In this document: positions 10,620 through 22,800 of the stretch, in pieces | How the letters are laid out: each line of letters begins with the position of its first letter | How positions within the stretch are numbered: the first letter of the stretch is position 1 | Assembly (NCBI GenBank): GCA_004794785.1 | Contig: SJOL01007640.1 | Span: 454,132-518,131, forward strand | Source of the DNA: Opisthorchis felineus | Taxonomy: Eukaryota > Platyhelminthes > Trematoda > Opisthorchiida > Opisthorchiidae | Direction: 5' to 3' | DNA length: 64,000 nt | Position numbers and translations under genes: made by a program | Notes under the pieces: model-generated | What the model saw: only the letters and a program-made list of their open reading frames with translations | What the model was told of the DNA's origin: nothing | Databases searched by the model: none

Positions 10620-13600
10620 CATTCCACCTTGGTTGCTGTGGTTGGATGCTCTAATATGCTGCGTGATACCGCACTAAGAGACGGTTTATCGAAACGTCGG
10701 TGAATCGAAATACCTCATTGGTCAGCACGACAACCAATAAGCTAGCGGGCCACGTCGAGTAACTGAAATCCCAATACGTGTTGCGCTGGTAAGAAAAAAT
10801 GTTCCATATTTTTTACCAGTTCATCGTGAATTTTTTTGGACAGAGGATTTTAAGAGAGCTTTGCCACGCCAATGAAATTAACTGGTCTCAGGTAGGAGAA
10901 AAAAGTGCTTTATGATAGTCTGGCTGAGAGATCATCATAATTATAAAATGACCTGATACTTCTGATGGTCAAACATTTCCATCCGTTGTAATCGAAATGT
11001 CTACCCGATGTTTGTTTCATTGGAAAGGATAGGACGATACCCATATTTCTGAGATGACCGCGACGCGATGTTTGACGGGGATAATGTTCTATCTTTCTAC
11101 AGAGATATGTTTATCCTTGTGAGCTACCACTTCATCATCCTGGTAAGGGTTTAAATTCAAACATTGCTTCATTGCCTTGTAAAAAGCATCGACATTTCGA
11201 AAGCCTCAGGACTTTTTGAAATTTGACCAAACTTTACTTATGCAACCAATCCATTGGAAGAATTAAATCGAGGAAAAATTTTGCAGCCCTCAAGGCTTGC
11301 AGATGAGTAGTACAAGAAAGAACAAAGAATTGGTAAATTTCGTTTGTCGTTGGTAGAGGTAATAAAACACAAGCTCACAGCTAGATAGATGAATATGTTT
11401 GGGATTACCGGCATCCATTTTAAGTCCAGCAAATAGTTACAAATAATCTGTTGCCTGCTTAAAAAGGGTGATATCATAGTAGCTTAACTTGCACAGCGCC
11501 TGTTCAGCAGGTGAGAGAGCAGGTGTCAGAAACATGTTCTTTTCGTAAACTTTCGTTTTACTTTTGGGTTTTGCAACTAGAAGCTCATTCAAAAATTACG
11601 TGAATCTTTTTCACGTTTCATGGTGTCATATAACGTGACACCAGAACGTGATTGCAGATTTCTAGCTACATCTTACAAACACTTTGTGGTCAATAAAATT
11701 CAGTCACCCAGCAACAAATGAACTTCCGTTTGCAAGATACCACCAAGCGCATCCTCTGTTACAACACCAACAAATAAGTGCAATCCGAAGCGGCCCGCGA
11801 TTGGTAGTTGTAACAAATTTGTCATCGACTTATCTCACACTCGGTGACTAATGTTCCCTCATTGTGTTCATTTCAGAACTCACCTTGGTAAGTAATGGTT
11901 TCTGTAGCCAGCAGCTGCGTGAATTCAGATCTACATAGCTCTCTATTTGTACATTTGTAAGGTATATTCAATCTTTGGCACAATCTGCGCGATAAAATCT
12001 GCACTTGGAAGTTGCGTCTAACTGTTTCCAATCTAAACTAAAGAACAGGAATACGCACACTTACAAAGAGAACGTGTGCCTGGTTTCTGTAACTTTGCGT
12101 AGAAATGCTCAAATATTTCAGTAGGTTGGTAATTCTGGTCTCATATACCCTGCTTACTCGAAACAAAATGTTTATAAACTGCAAAACGCCATCTAGGTGG
12201 AAAATAGGGAACTCAGGTTGATATCCTTAAGGTAGTAAATTTTAACGGTAAATGGCAGGACAAAGAGAGGAGATCCATTTGGAGGACCTTTTCGGATGAT
12301 TATGATTTTGGTCTCCATAAATGATCTCATCTGTCGTACAAAGCCAACCATTTATCGGCTGATTTATTACTAACCTAATGTTATCTCCAACATACGAAAC
12401 GCAAAGTGGGAAAATGTTAAGTCTTGATCAAAATAAGACAAAAACTCCTTGTTGTTTGGTTCAGGCAAACAACAACTACAGCCAAACAATCTTTGCTACT
12501 CACTTAAGGAATACCAGTAAAACTGCGGACACAATTCCCAACTAAGAGTAATTCCTAATGACAAGCTTTTATGCTTTTGGCAAGAGGAATTTTATTCAGG
12601 GCGTTTCCTTCTTCTGTGTGGTGGACCTCCACCAAATGTTGTCTTGCACGGGGTAGAATAGGACAATCAAACAACTAAATGCATTTAACTCAGATGTGAT
12701 TGAGACAGTGATATCTGTTCCAACCTGATTGGCACCGGTGACATTGAAAGTTGCCAAAGAATAAAGGTGCGTTAGATATAGAGTTATTTCGGACTGTTGT
12801 TCAAAACCAACTCAGGGATATATAGTACGAGTTTTTGTAACTCATTGCGGACTTTTGCTTTACACTGAGGAAATTTTCCATGCCAGAATGACGACGACGA
12901 CGTCCATTACTTTTAAGGTCTTTCTTCAGTAACTTGAGAAATATTTTACGCTGACACAGCCATTCTATAGATTACCATATTACCTACAATCTCAAGATAT
13001 ACAAGAACCAGAATGTTCTCCTCAGATTTATGCTACTATTGGTCCATTTTGGCAGTGTATTTTGTTCCGGCTATCCCAGTTCACCACCCCTTATTATTCC
13101 TCGCAGGACTTTAACCACCTTGATTCAGCCCAGCACGTCAATTGACCAGATCGACAAGCCTAGTAGACAGGCTTTTCAAAGGATAGCATCAACTCAACCT
13201 TTAAATTTTCACCAGATCGAGGGATTGGTTGACCAAATCACAAGCTTTTGGTGCTTTTAACAAACTTTTGGTTGTTTACTTCGCTTTTCTTTTTTCTCTG
13301 TTAGCACTTATAGCGGAGCTAAAAGCTCCCATTCGTAAAACTTTCGTCCATCATCCACAGCGCACACTGTTTTCGTCTACCACTCTGAAGATTATTTTAC
13401 CAGATCAACACGTATAAGTCTCTTGCTTCTGTTACTGTTCAAAAAAGTATATTAAACTCAGAATCATTGCTTGAATCCGGATAGGATCCATCTCTCATGG
13501 TGACTGAAACAAAACACGAAATTTCAGAAATTTGGTCATCCCATGGGAGTGACAATTTGGTAAACAGTGTCGCCTTCGTTGTTTTGCATTTAGGGTGTAT

Positions 13601-15590
13601 GTGCAATATTATTAGATTGGGAATAATATGTTGGGCAAGTTCTCATCAAAACCGTGGTTGTTGCGTGTGGCTATTAGATAGGTGAGCAAAAATGTATAAT
13701 AGGAAGTTTGTGTTGTTGCCTTATAAGATAGTTCAATGAACCTCTACAAAATGACCTCATCCATGTAAACTATTCTTGAAACCTCAAATGACTTATTCTT
13801 CTAAAAGATAGTCATTACATTTTGTGTGCGTGTGTACAGATTTGCCCTGTTTTCCACATGAAAGAGATTAGGATACCCAGCTGTGTGTTCGATAGATTCC
13901 TTTTCGGCCTCAAGCTGTTCGAAAAAATCGGAAAACTGCGCCAAGGCGAATTGCTGATTACGTTTTCATAAGCTGTAATTCCTGAACACGTAGTGCGAAA
14001 TAGTGATATCCGCTGCATCAGCTGGAGTGTGTGCCAGTAAACTCAATAACACTACTATTACGCCATCGTTACAAACAGAACCGAAACAACTGGTCATCAT
14101 CTCGTTCAACTAACTGTCAGCAATCCTCATCTTCAGAAGAATCATCAGCAGTGGCGCTCTTATGATTTTGAAATGCCCAAATGTAAGGTAGTTTCATGGT
14201 TAAAAACATTTATCCGTGTAATTGTGACACGTTCTAAATGACGTCTTAACACCTTTGAAGTTTAGCTCTTTTCTTTATTTTATGCGCAAGAATATTTTAG
14301 GTAAAGTTCTGTTCTGTTATATTATATCTGGCAACGTTGAATTGGTGCCTCAGTGTGCGAGACAATGAGAGAAGCCGAAAAATGACTCAGTGTTGTGTAG
14401 TAGTAAATGCCTCAAACAACGGAGCTAATTCTTCTCAAAACACAATCACGCCATGGCATACACTAGTCCAAAAACAGCGACAGCTGATACACCAGCAGCT
14501 AGCTGGGAACGGCGACACACCACAGCCAAAACGTCACATTTGTTTTACGCATTATAAAATAAATTGTGAACTGTGGATACGGTGAAGTGATCGAGTTCTG
14601 TGAACAAGTTTATGATTTTGATTGCCGGAACCATAAAAAAGTGAACACTCGTATCGGGTGATGACTGACTGCGTGCCAGTTTACCCCGAACGACGCGGAA
14701 CTACACGTTTATTAATGCTTGTTTGGGGTTCTTTTGTAGTAAATTTGCAAATCGACCGCACTTTTTTACCTTTGCGGTGAAGCGTATTTGTAGCAGGAAA
14801 ATTGTGCAGACCACCGTCGTTGTCATTGATGTCATCATAATCAACAGCATCAGCAGCTACGTCATCGTATTTGCCGACAAGGTTGGAAAAATTGTTGTCA
14901 TACTAGAAGGGAAAATCAAGTAGCACCAGCTTACATTTGTTAAAGCCAGTTTGAAACTTCCAAATCGTACTCACATGCCATATTCAGACTCCATAACGAT
15001 GCGGGCTAGTCATCTGGTTGGAAGCACCCGAATACATGACTGCTAGTGGGAATATTGGATTCCTCTAGTGAATTTATGGGAAAATAAATAAATAAATAAA
15101 TCAGTGTTCATAGCATTGATATGACATCTGCTGGAAGAACAGTCAGCTGCATTTCGAGCTGCGGGGTGTAAGGGTGTGTACCGTGTGTCTTCTTTACGGA
15201 GTGCAGTTGCGGCGAATATCATTACTGTATTTTGCCAGACAGTCAAGGATTGCCATCCCACATTCGGTGACAAACTAACGTTCATACGATATTGCAAACC
15301 AGCCTGTATATCTATCCTTCTCATTGGCTAAGGTAAACTGGCTTTGAGATTCCAGTATGAACTCATAGTGGAGGGAACTTATAGCTTATTGAGAGTCATA
15401 ACCATGCATTCATTTTGATTGTTGATGGAATCATCATGAACACTGACAGTAACATCAAAGGGGGACACTGTTGCTTTAGTGCCGAACAGGCACGTAAGTT
15501 TACTTGAAAAAAGCCTTGAAATCGAAAGAAGAAAATGAGGAAGGGAGGTTAACTGGGGTTAGCGTACAACAAACAACCGAATTTCACACA
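10620..15590. other. Non-coding stretch upstream of the protocadherin gene
   Basis: This block should hold the promoter and any 5' exons of the minus-strand protocadherin gene, but no core promoter can be picked out with confidence. A 76-codon plus-strand frame at 13030-13260 begins ATG with a short hydrophobic stretch (MLLLVHFGSVFCSG) and follows a pyrimidine-rich stretch ending CTCAG. It could be a small secreted peptide or an exon, but its length is not beyond chance. A short ACG run lies at about 12889-12902. Confidence 0.5.
15081..15101. repeat. Short AAAT tandem repeat
   Basis: About five copies of AAAT in a row. This is a simple-sequence tract close to the 3' side of the minus-strand retrotransposon remnant. 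It could be a decayed target or tail repeat of that element, but it lies about 500 bases from the last recognisable coding piece. Confidence 0.8.
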
Positions 15591-15599
15591 CCTACAGCA

Positions 15600-16265
15600 C
15601 TCATTCAGACAGTTATGGTAGGAATTTACATCATGGACGCCAGGAACATTGGCTGGCTGCCACATCGTTCGAGGTCCCTAACCAAGCACAGGGTGGGTCA
15701 CGTGGACCACAACCTGGAAGGGGGGAAGGGAACGACATCGAAAGCACCCAATATTATCCTAAAATCCTTCATTCCTTTCCGAATCGTCCAATTTCGTCCG
15801 GCACTAGTCTTGCGCCAATCAAAATTAGACACGGAAACAACACTGTCCTCGGCAAGCAGTATGCGTAGTACACTGCTTCCCTAAAGAACCTCTCCCCTAC
15901 TACCTCACTACGACTTATCTGGTTACAAACGATTCCAGCTATAGGTCTGACACACCGGTGGTTAAATATCTGGAAGTATTTCATATCCTTCAGCCGAAGA
16001 GTCAGTCTCACAACCATACAGCCCGCATTCTAGTCTAGTATACACGTTTTGGGGACCCAGCGATATGTATTTCGCTGTCAGAATTAGCGCACACTGGCAA
16101 ACGCAATTCTGGCCTTCGAATGTCGTGTGTTGTCTTCGTCTGTAACACTACGGTCAGAGATAATGCAACGTTCCAGATACACATAACGTTCTACAGCTTC
16201 CAGTTTCACTCCTTAGAATCTCATGGGCATGTTGAATGACTGTACAAAGAGACTGGACATTACCG
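15600..16265 (-). pseudogene. Reverse-transcriptase C-terminal region, decayed
   Basis: Read on minus, the piece has LEAVERYVYLERCIISD near 16200-16150, matching the 'thumb' stretch usual after the catalytic core (VExFxYLGS in relatives). SKARIAFASVR follows, then RLKDMKYFQIFNHRCVR near 15990-15930, matching the conserved R-x-L-x-VFDxRCLR segment. It ends with GCGPRDPPCAW near 15705-15670 and a stop close to 15603. The parts lie in different frames and contain several stops, so at least two or three frameshifts are needed to follow it. It is the 3' end of the coding region of a minus-strand copy. The catalytic YxDD part is absent. Confidence 0.8.
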
Positions 16266-16339
16266 TGTTGTGATCGTTTACCTCGGCGACCCCTTCAGCT
16301 ATACTGGGGGGTGTCCGCGCAACCCTCGCAGAGCCTCTC

Positions 16340-16410
16340 ACACCGGTTTGGTTAATGGTTAGAAGTCTGACGAACAGACTCTCCTGGCCCTACAGGTTGA
16401 GGCTTGGGGC
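16340..16410 (+). repeat. tRNA-like (pol III promoter-like) segment before the endonuclease
   Basis: TGGTTAATGG at 16349-16358 resembles a tRNA A-box and AGGTTGAGGC at 16394-16403 resembles a B-box lacking one base, about 35 bases apart as in tRNA genes. The arms do not fold into a full cloverleaf by eye. It lies about 280 bases before the first recognisable part of the plus-strand retrotransposon frame. It may be part of that element's leader or a separate SINE head. Confidence 0.35.
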
Positions 16411-16679
16411 ATGTGTGGCGACGGGTTCCGTAAAAATGGTGATGCACCTGCATTTCCCGTCAAACAACGCTGCCTTGCGGGCAAGCTTTTTAGACAAAGG
16501 CTTTGGTCGAAGATCGTAATTGTCACTCTGTCTATGTGTGGGCATCCGGGCAGTATCCCAGCCCATGCACAACAATGAACTGCACACATACAAATAAATT
16601 TATGCCACATTGGCCGTCGTTTGGTGCAATCAGGCGCGTCGCCTTACTCGCTGCATACAGCAGGGCGAATAAGCGAAAA

Positions 16680-17897
16680 CAAGCTACTGCTAATGCCCCT
16701 CTTCTGTTTATTCCACATACTTTTTCTCCCCCCTATCCCCACCCTATTACTAACTCTCTCCTTGTAAGCCCAGCACTTAGGACTGATGACTCCGCTCGTC
16801 TTGCATCGGTTTTGCGTGCAAAATCTGCCCGTCATATGGCGCCGGCATCCTCACGTATCTCGAAACCAATATTCAAGCCTCGACGCACAGTCTATCTGGT
16901 CGCCTTCAATGTCCGCACTCTGAAGCAAGCAGGACAACAAGCTGCTCTTGCTGTCACACTGAACTCACTTGGCATGGAGGTGTGTTGTGTCTCCGAAACA
17001 AGAATTCAAGATGCAGGCACAGTGGTTGAGCTAACTGCCCCATCACTCTCCGCTTGTTTTCGGCTGCGCACGTCCGTCGATCCAGAGGCTGCTGCGGCAG
17101 GATGTGCAGGGTTTGGTATCGTCCTAAGTCACCGGGCTGAAGGATTCTTGTTGGACTGGATACTCGTTAATGGTCTTCTCTTTGCGTTACGTCTGGCAAC
17201 GTCTGTGAAGGAGTCCCACAAGGGAGAAGCTGGCCGATGTGTGTTGTGCCGTGTCTGCTTACGCCCCAACTGACTGTAGCTCTGACACCATCGAAGGCAA
17301 GTTTTATGACCTCCTGAATGCCCTGTTGCGGCTAGCTAAAATCTCAGATATCGTAGTAGTTGCCGGAGGTCCGAACGCACAAGTGGGCAGGCGTAGCGTA
17401 TCTGAGAGTCAGTTAGATGGTCAAAACGGACTGGACGTGGTACGTATGGACAATGGTGAACGAGTAATTCGGCTGAATGCTGACCGCGAGCTACTTTTTG
17501 CAGTACTAACTTCCGAAAGGGCCGAAGTCTCATGCCACATTATGTCATCCAACGGTGTGTCGGCCACGAGCTCAAATCGATCACATTGCCGTCAGTTACC
17601 GATAGTGTGGATCAGTAACTGACTACCGGTCGTTTTGGAACACATTTCTGGATTCTACCCCCGCACTCGTCCGGAGTAGCTTCTCTCTTCGTTTTCCATG
17701 ACCGCGTAAGTTGTGGAAAAGTCGCCTGGTAACTTGAAGACTGGCAGTCCGGATGTTAGACGAATTTACCAGAATATCTTTCCGAAGTCTGTTTCAAATG
17801 CTCCACCATCAGATATGAATTCATGCTGGGACGAGATCGCCACCTGTTTGCACACCGTTGAGGTTTTTGCTTGTTGCACGGCACTTCCAAGCACCGG
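16680..17897 (+). pseudogene. Retrotransposon AP-endonuclease domain, frameshifted and inactive
   Basis: The first frame (recognisable from about 16680 to 17250) runs through SKPIFKPRRTVYLVAFNVRTL and VCCVSETRIQDAG, giving the endonuclease Asn and Glu motifs. A frame change near 17240 leads to VSAYAPTDCSSD and IVVVAGGPNAQVGR. Another near 17555 leads to AQIDHIAVSYR and RSFWNTFLDSTPALVRS, with an in-frame stop near 17605. The last piece, PDVRRIYQN to WDEIATCLHT, is the linker toward reverse transcriptase and stops being recognisable near 17897. The usual GDxN motif reads GGPN and the usual SDH motif reads STP, so catalytic residues are lost. The domain nicks the target site in live elements. 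This copy is dead. Confidence 0.9.
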
Positions 17898-18400
17898 GGT
17901 TCAAGAGACGTCCCAGAAAGGACATCCTTTTCGGACATCAATACTTAAAGAAAAGCTTCTGCAGAGCTCTTCGTACACTTTCGCACGTCTACGAGTATAT
18001 AAATACAAATTGCGCGTGATATTCACGAAAGTTTAGGGCATACCCTGTTACGGAAATGTGTTGAAGAAAATAACCAGGCGACAGATTCATAAGTAGTCTT
18101 GATACCAAGCAATACCAAGCTTGTAGATTGCCTATACACAAGCCGCTGCTCTAACGCATGAAAAAGTGTGAATATATTGTCCACATAGCCCCTTATCGAC
18201 CAGAATCTTGTTCGCATTTCCCGGGTAAATTCTACACCGCCGTCTTGAGACGACGTGAACTAATGGAAGCAAAAAATTTGTTTACAACGAGGGGTCAGGA
18301 TAATTCTTTTGTGGTTTCCGCACCCACTGAGAGCACCCCTTTTGAAAATAGCACTACTACTTGACTCATCTCAGATGGTTGGGATTGGCTCTGTCACAGG
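17898..18400 (-). pseudogene. Reverse-transcriptase central region, decayed
   Basis: On minus the order is: a decayed IPIFKKG-like stretch near 18340; KFFASISSRRLK near 18270; VDNIFTLFHALEQR near 18190; STSLVLLGIKTTYESV near 18130-18085; and VYEELCRSF...DVRKGCPF near 17985-17920. These match the usual reverse-transcriptase blocks leading to motif A (FxDxKxAFDSV) and motif B (GVRQGCPLSP). The motif A Asp reads Gly and several stops and frame changes are present. The piece ends at the point where the plus-strand endonuclease piece also ends, so the two abut convergently. Confidence 0.8.
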
Positions 18401-19815
18401 TGTATGAAGGAAGTGATTTTGGCAAGCACCGACTGAGGATTTCTACATCGTTCCTAAACGGAGCGCCGTAGAGTTGGTCAAGAACAACAGCTTGGTGATG
18501 CCTGACGAATGAAAGGTCTTTGCTTATTTTTGAGGATTTTCGGGGATTCCAGGTTCACTATTCAGCCTCCGCGACAAACCTCTCCGATCAACTTAAAAGA
18601 CCGATTCTCAACGTACAGGTTATCTGAAGGACGAAAACTGATGCAGCTGCAGACAGTTTGCTGCGAAACCAGCCACATTTTCTAGGCAATTTAGAACGGT
18701 TTCACTTAACATCCCAAAACAACTAGCATATGGCCGCCTGAAGACATCCAAAATTCGGCTATTTGAAGAACTTTTGGGTAAGCCTGGAAAAAAAAATCAA
18801 CCTCCTATTTGTGACGACCCGGTGACCGACAGGCTGGCCTGTAGAAGGGCAATCCAGGCACTGAAAAATTTTGGGACACAATTCAACAAAAACTTAGGTG
18901 AATTGGATCGATTTTATAGTCTGTACTTGTTAGATATTTTCACCTGAGGGCGGCAAATTCACTTGCTGTATTGTTAATGGAACATTGCAAGGCTATACGC
19001 TATTGGCTTGACGGTGCTTAATGGTCGGCTGCTAGAAATATTTGCATAGTATTCTGCTGACGAAGTTTGGGGATGACGTTATTACCTCCATAAAAACAAG
19101 TATTGCTGCAGGCGTCCATTGTTATTCTACGATGCCTAGGCTGAATAATGAAGTGCATGTTGGCTGACTAATCTTACTTACTCGGGTCTACACTGGCGCC
19201 AGCGGCTTTTATGCAGCACCCATTTAGGCCCCGCACAAGCACCTTAGACCTTCATCTATACCGCGGCATCCGGTGGTTTGACTATGGCTGACTGGAGAAA
19301 TCCTATTCGAATTCCAGTTCATAATATACAAGGTACACAAAATGTATTATGTGAACGATGGCTGACATCTTTCGTTGAAATTTTTTGGGCAGTATGAATC
19401 TAATTCCCCAAGGGAATTGACGTGGTGCGACCCCATGAATAAGTGGCCAGCATCGATCATTCCAATTTGGCTAATATAGATGCTACAGACAACAGGAAGC
19501 AATCATGACTGTCCCTCAGAGTCCAGCACGCCTGGGGAAGCAATAATGTCTCAAATTCGCCAGTGTTCATGTCCTAATGAAAAGTCCCTTCCAAGAAACC
19601 TTTGTGCTGAATTTCCGTCTGGTGTATCGCAACATGTATGTGCCTACGTCAAATTTGGTCACAGGCCCATATATCAACTACAAAGACAGGAAACACGCAG
19701 CACTCATGAGGCCGGGTCTAATATGATCACCTAGTCGTCGGATGACCGAGGCTATTTGTAGAACACCACCGGGATCGTTTCTACTTTCTTCTTCGTCAAC
19801 AATATCGGCTGCTCA
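18400..19815. other. Non-coding, with a GC-rich stretch at about 19175-19310
   Basis: No gene is recognised. The stretch at about 19175-19310 is visibly richer in G and C than its neighbours and begins and ends abruptly, suggesting another interspersed repeat fragment. Its translation is broken by stops in all frames read. It may belong to the tail of one of the neighbouring retrotransposon pieces, but nothing in it proves that. Confidence 0.4.
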
Positions 19816-19842
19816 GGCCAAGGTTGACAACCAACCTTGGCC
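19816..19842. repeat. Perfect 11-bp inverted repeat (hairpin)
   Basis: GGCCAAGGTTG (19816-19826) is followed after the five bases ACAAC by its exact reverse complement (19832-19842). It would form a GC-rich stem-loop in DNA or RNA. No neighbouring gene explains it. Confidence 0.9.
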
Positions 19843-19849
19843 CCAACTG

Positions 19850-22800
19850 AAACATTGAAAAATGATTTCTTTTGACGAATTATACAGTATTCATGTCAAT
19901 TAAAATCCGTTTAAGCTCTTTTTCAACACAAACCAAAATATGTACATGATTTGTGTGCGTCATCCGTAAGCTAAAAAAAAGTCGCGAGATTATTCCAGAT
20001 ACAGCTTGGTGTCTGGTCCCAACAGTACAAATCATAGTAAAAAAGTTTCTCACGTTTCCAGGCCTACTGCGTAGTCCATAATAATTATGATATAATAGCT
20101 TCTGTAGCACAAATTCGATTATACTGAGATACGTTTCCTGTTCAAACAGAACAAAATCGACCCACGACAATTCTTAAAGACCTCATTTTACTGTGCACGA
20201 AGGATGTCAATGTTTACTTCAAGCGCACCAGTTACAAGTAAACTGATGTTGTTCCCATAGAGTCTTCTGGGACCCGCATAGATTAAAATTCATAAAGGCA
20301 ATACTGATTAGTCATTCAGGCCTGTGCTTTCATAAAACCAGATAGTTGCTCACAGACTAAATCTTATTGAACGCCCACATTACGTTTTAGTTTCACACAA
20401 ACCACTCAACTAGCACCGTATTTTGTTTCATTTTTTCCGTTTTACGAGTATTGTGGCAGACGGGATAGTACGAAACGAATTTATCCCGCAATACTGTTGT
20501 TCTCACTGCCTTGTTGAAAGTGATTCTGGAATCACGACGCTCTAAAAAGCACAAAATGCTCAGAGCTATCGTGCTCCTGAGAGGCTACCGCCTGCTCGCA
20601 CTTCTAGAGATACCTTACAAATAAACGTAAGCATACGTCACTGTCGTTTGATCCGCACAGATCCCACACCTGGACAAATGGTATTCTCTGAAATAATAAA
20701 TGACAAGCATTTTTGCAACTTCAAAGAACACTATGATCGTCGTTTTAGTTAGGACAAACAAACAATGCACTTATAACCCAGTTTCTCGAAGTTTTGTCGT
20801 TCCACTGAGTTCAGTGGATGTATTTTAATCGCTTATTCGTAATTTTTAATGTTAAAAAGAAACCACTCATCGCTTTAAAAATTCTGAAAGATGCCGTAAA
20901 TTTCGGTGAGATTAGTTTTGCATGAAACTAAGAGACTACAAATAGATGATTAGCTTTCGTGTTACCTCTAGCCTCTAGTATTCCAACTGTTTTGTTTAAT
21001 TCAAAGCATTCCAATTGTAAAATAAACAATTTATAAACTTGAGTAAGTCATTTATAGCCCGCAGCAGTTTCTACAGTTCAGGCCATTTTTCCGTTGTTTT
21101 GCATGGAAGCGAGGAACTCTTTTCACATATAGCGTTAAAACCAATAAAAACCACAAAAATATCTCGTGGTTAGATGGCATCAAAAAACGGAGTGTAGCAA
21201 AGTTTCTCTGGAACATTTTTATCCCATTTGTTACAGTCTCTCCCGTAGAACGAGAAGCTAAATAGGCACGTTTCCAGCTATGACGTTCTGAGCAAATAAA
21301 CTGGGAAAGCATACGACAAGCTCACAGGATATCTCGGTATCCTACACTTGCTTCAAAGCAGTGCTTCCAGTTTAAGTTCAACACCGGATTTACAAAAACA
21401 AGTGGACTCATAATCAGAACGTAATCTTCTGTGAACTGATTTATAAACATGATTTTAACTGAGGGTGGGTTGGGCTGCCCATATAATGCAGTGTGCAAAC
21501 CACCATGTACTCCATCCGCCTTTAGCTGATTTCATCGCTTATTTGTGTTTAACTATGCGGCTAAATAACGCAGCTGAAACGGAAAACTAGGATGAAATCA
21601 ACACTTTTTGGATGACTGCAACTTAGCTTTAGTCGCCGAAGTAAGTTTCATAGATAATTGCTGGATCGGCACGTTATTATCCTCACCTGCCTGTTTGTTT
21701 TATTGCAACTCCCAGTTTAGTACTACCAAATCTTCAGAAGCTCAGAAATGTCAGAAAAAACTCGCCCTTTGCGATATTCAAACGTTCACCAACTATTAGG
21801 TGTGGCCAATAAAGAGCTGATTATTAAACCCTAAATCATGACTAATGACACTTAACACTCTGTTGTCTTTTATTACTGTTAACTACGAGCCAAAATGGAC
21901 AGCCTATGTATCCTTGAAAATAATAGGGGACGGCCAAATAGAGGTGACAGCTTTTTGGTCCTGTTAATGAAATTTTGTTAGGCTTTCTCAATTTCGGACG
22001 AAAAACGTTTTTGCTGTCATTCTGCACGAGCAGTTATATGAAGACATTCGCAAAAGATGAATCCAGCTGCAATAATCACAGGGCCAACTGTGCCTACAAT
22101 GCATCAACGCCACGTACAACACACATTTGTCTTACGTAGTGCACGCTATGGTCGAAACCACAAAAGTCAGCACGTACACTCGGGCAGTGATTTAAAGCGG
22201 TGTGCCCCAACTACTCATGAAGAAATGATAGTCCTTTTATTCAAAAACCAACACAGTAATTCTACTGGTAGATATCGGTTTGATTAGTTAGTTACCACAG
22301 AGGACAGAGCTAATTAGGAACAAAATTCCATGGTGACAGAGCAGAGAGAGTGAAGTACACATCTGTCCATAGTACTGGCTGACAAATTGCAATTAAATTA
22401 ACTTCAGACAACAAATAATACCCAATCAGATACACATGTCTAGGCGTTCCATTGGATTGGATGTAGATTCTCAAGACAAAAAAGGCACGAAGGAATGCAT
22501 TCCTGCTGCGCCTGACTTGCATCCTCGTATTTCTTTGGGAACTATAAATTGACGCAATGAGGGGTTCGAACCTCCGCAAATTGGTGTGTTTCGCAATATT
22601 CCCATATTTGCTGGTTTGTACTCCAGTATGTCTGATTGTTTCAATCAGCTATTTTTTAATTTGTTTCAGTATTACAGAACAAGGTCTTTGTCACGACGAG
22701 TTGTTCGGTGGATTTGGGTTGAGCAGATCAGATAGTATAATTACACAAATTTGAATGTACAACACTACGTGAACCCCACGAGACTATAGAATAAACGTAA

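Larger units (their letters stand above)
15600..18400. mobile_element. Mosaic of RTE-like non-LTR retrotransposon remnants
   Basis: Three coding remnants of one kind of element lie side by side: the reverse-transcriptase C-terminal region on minus (15600-16265), leader plus endonuclease on plus (about 16340-17897), and the central reverse transcriptase on minus (17898-18400). The outer two keep the order expected of one minus-strand element, with the plus-strand piece between them. The block appears more GC-rich than its surroundings. All frames are interrupted. The family is recognised from the order APE endonuclease then reverse transcriptase and from short motifs. RTE is the best fit, and a related CR1-type clade cannot be excluded by eye. 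Confidence 0.85.

Noticed and set aside
15504..15884. 126-codon plus-strand frame
   Set aside because: It is antisense to the recognisable reverse-transcriptase C-terminal remnant on minus.
22555..22640. GGTTCGAACC-like motif suggesting a tRNA gene (minus strand)
   Set aside because: The T-arm has an A-C mismatch, and no A-box, anticodon arm or acceptor stem could be found in the preceding 70 bases.
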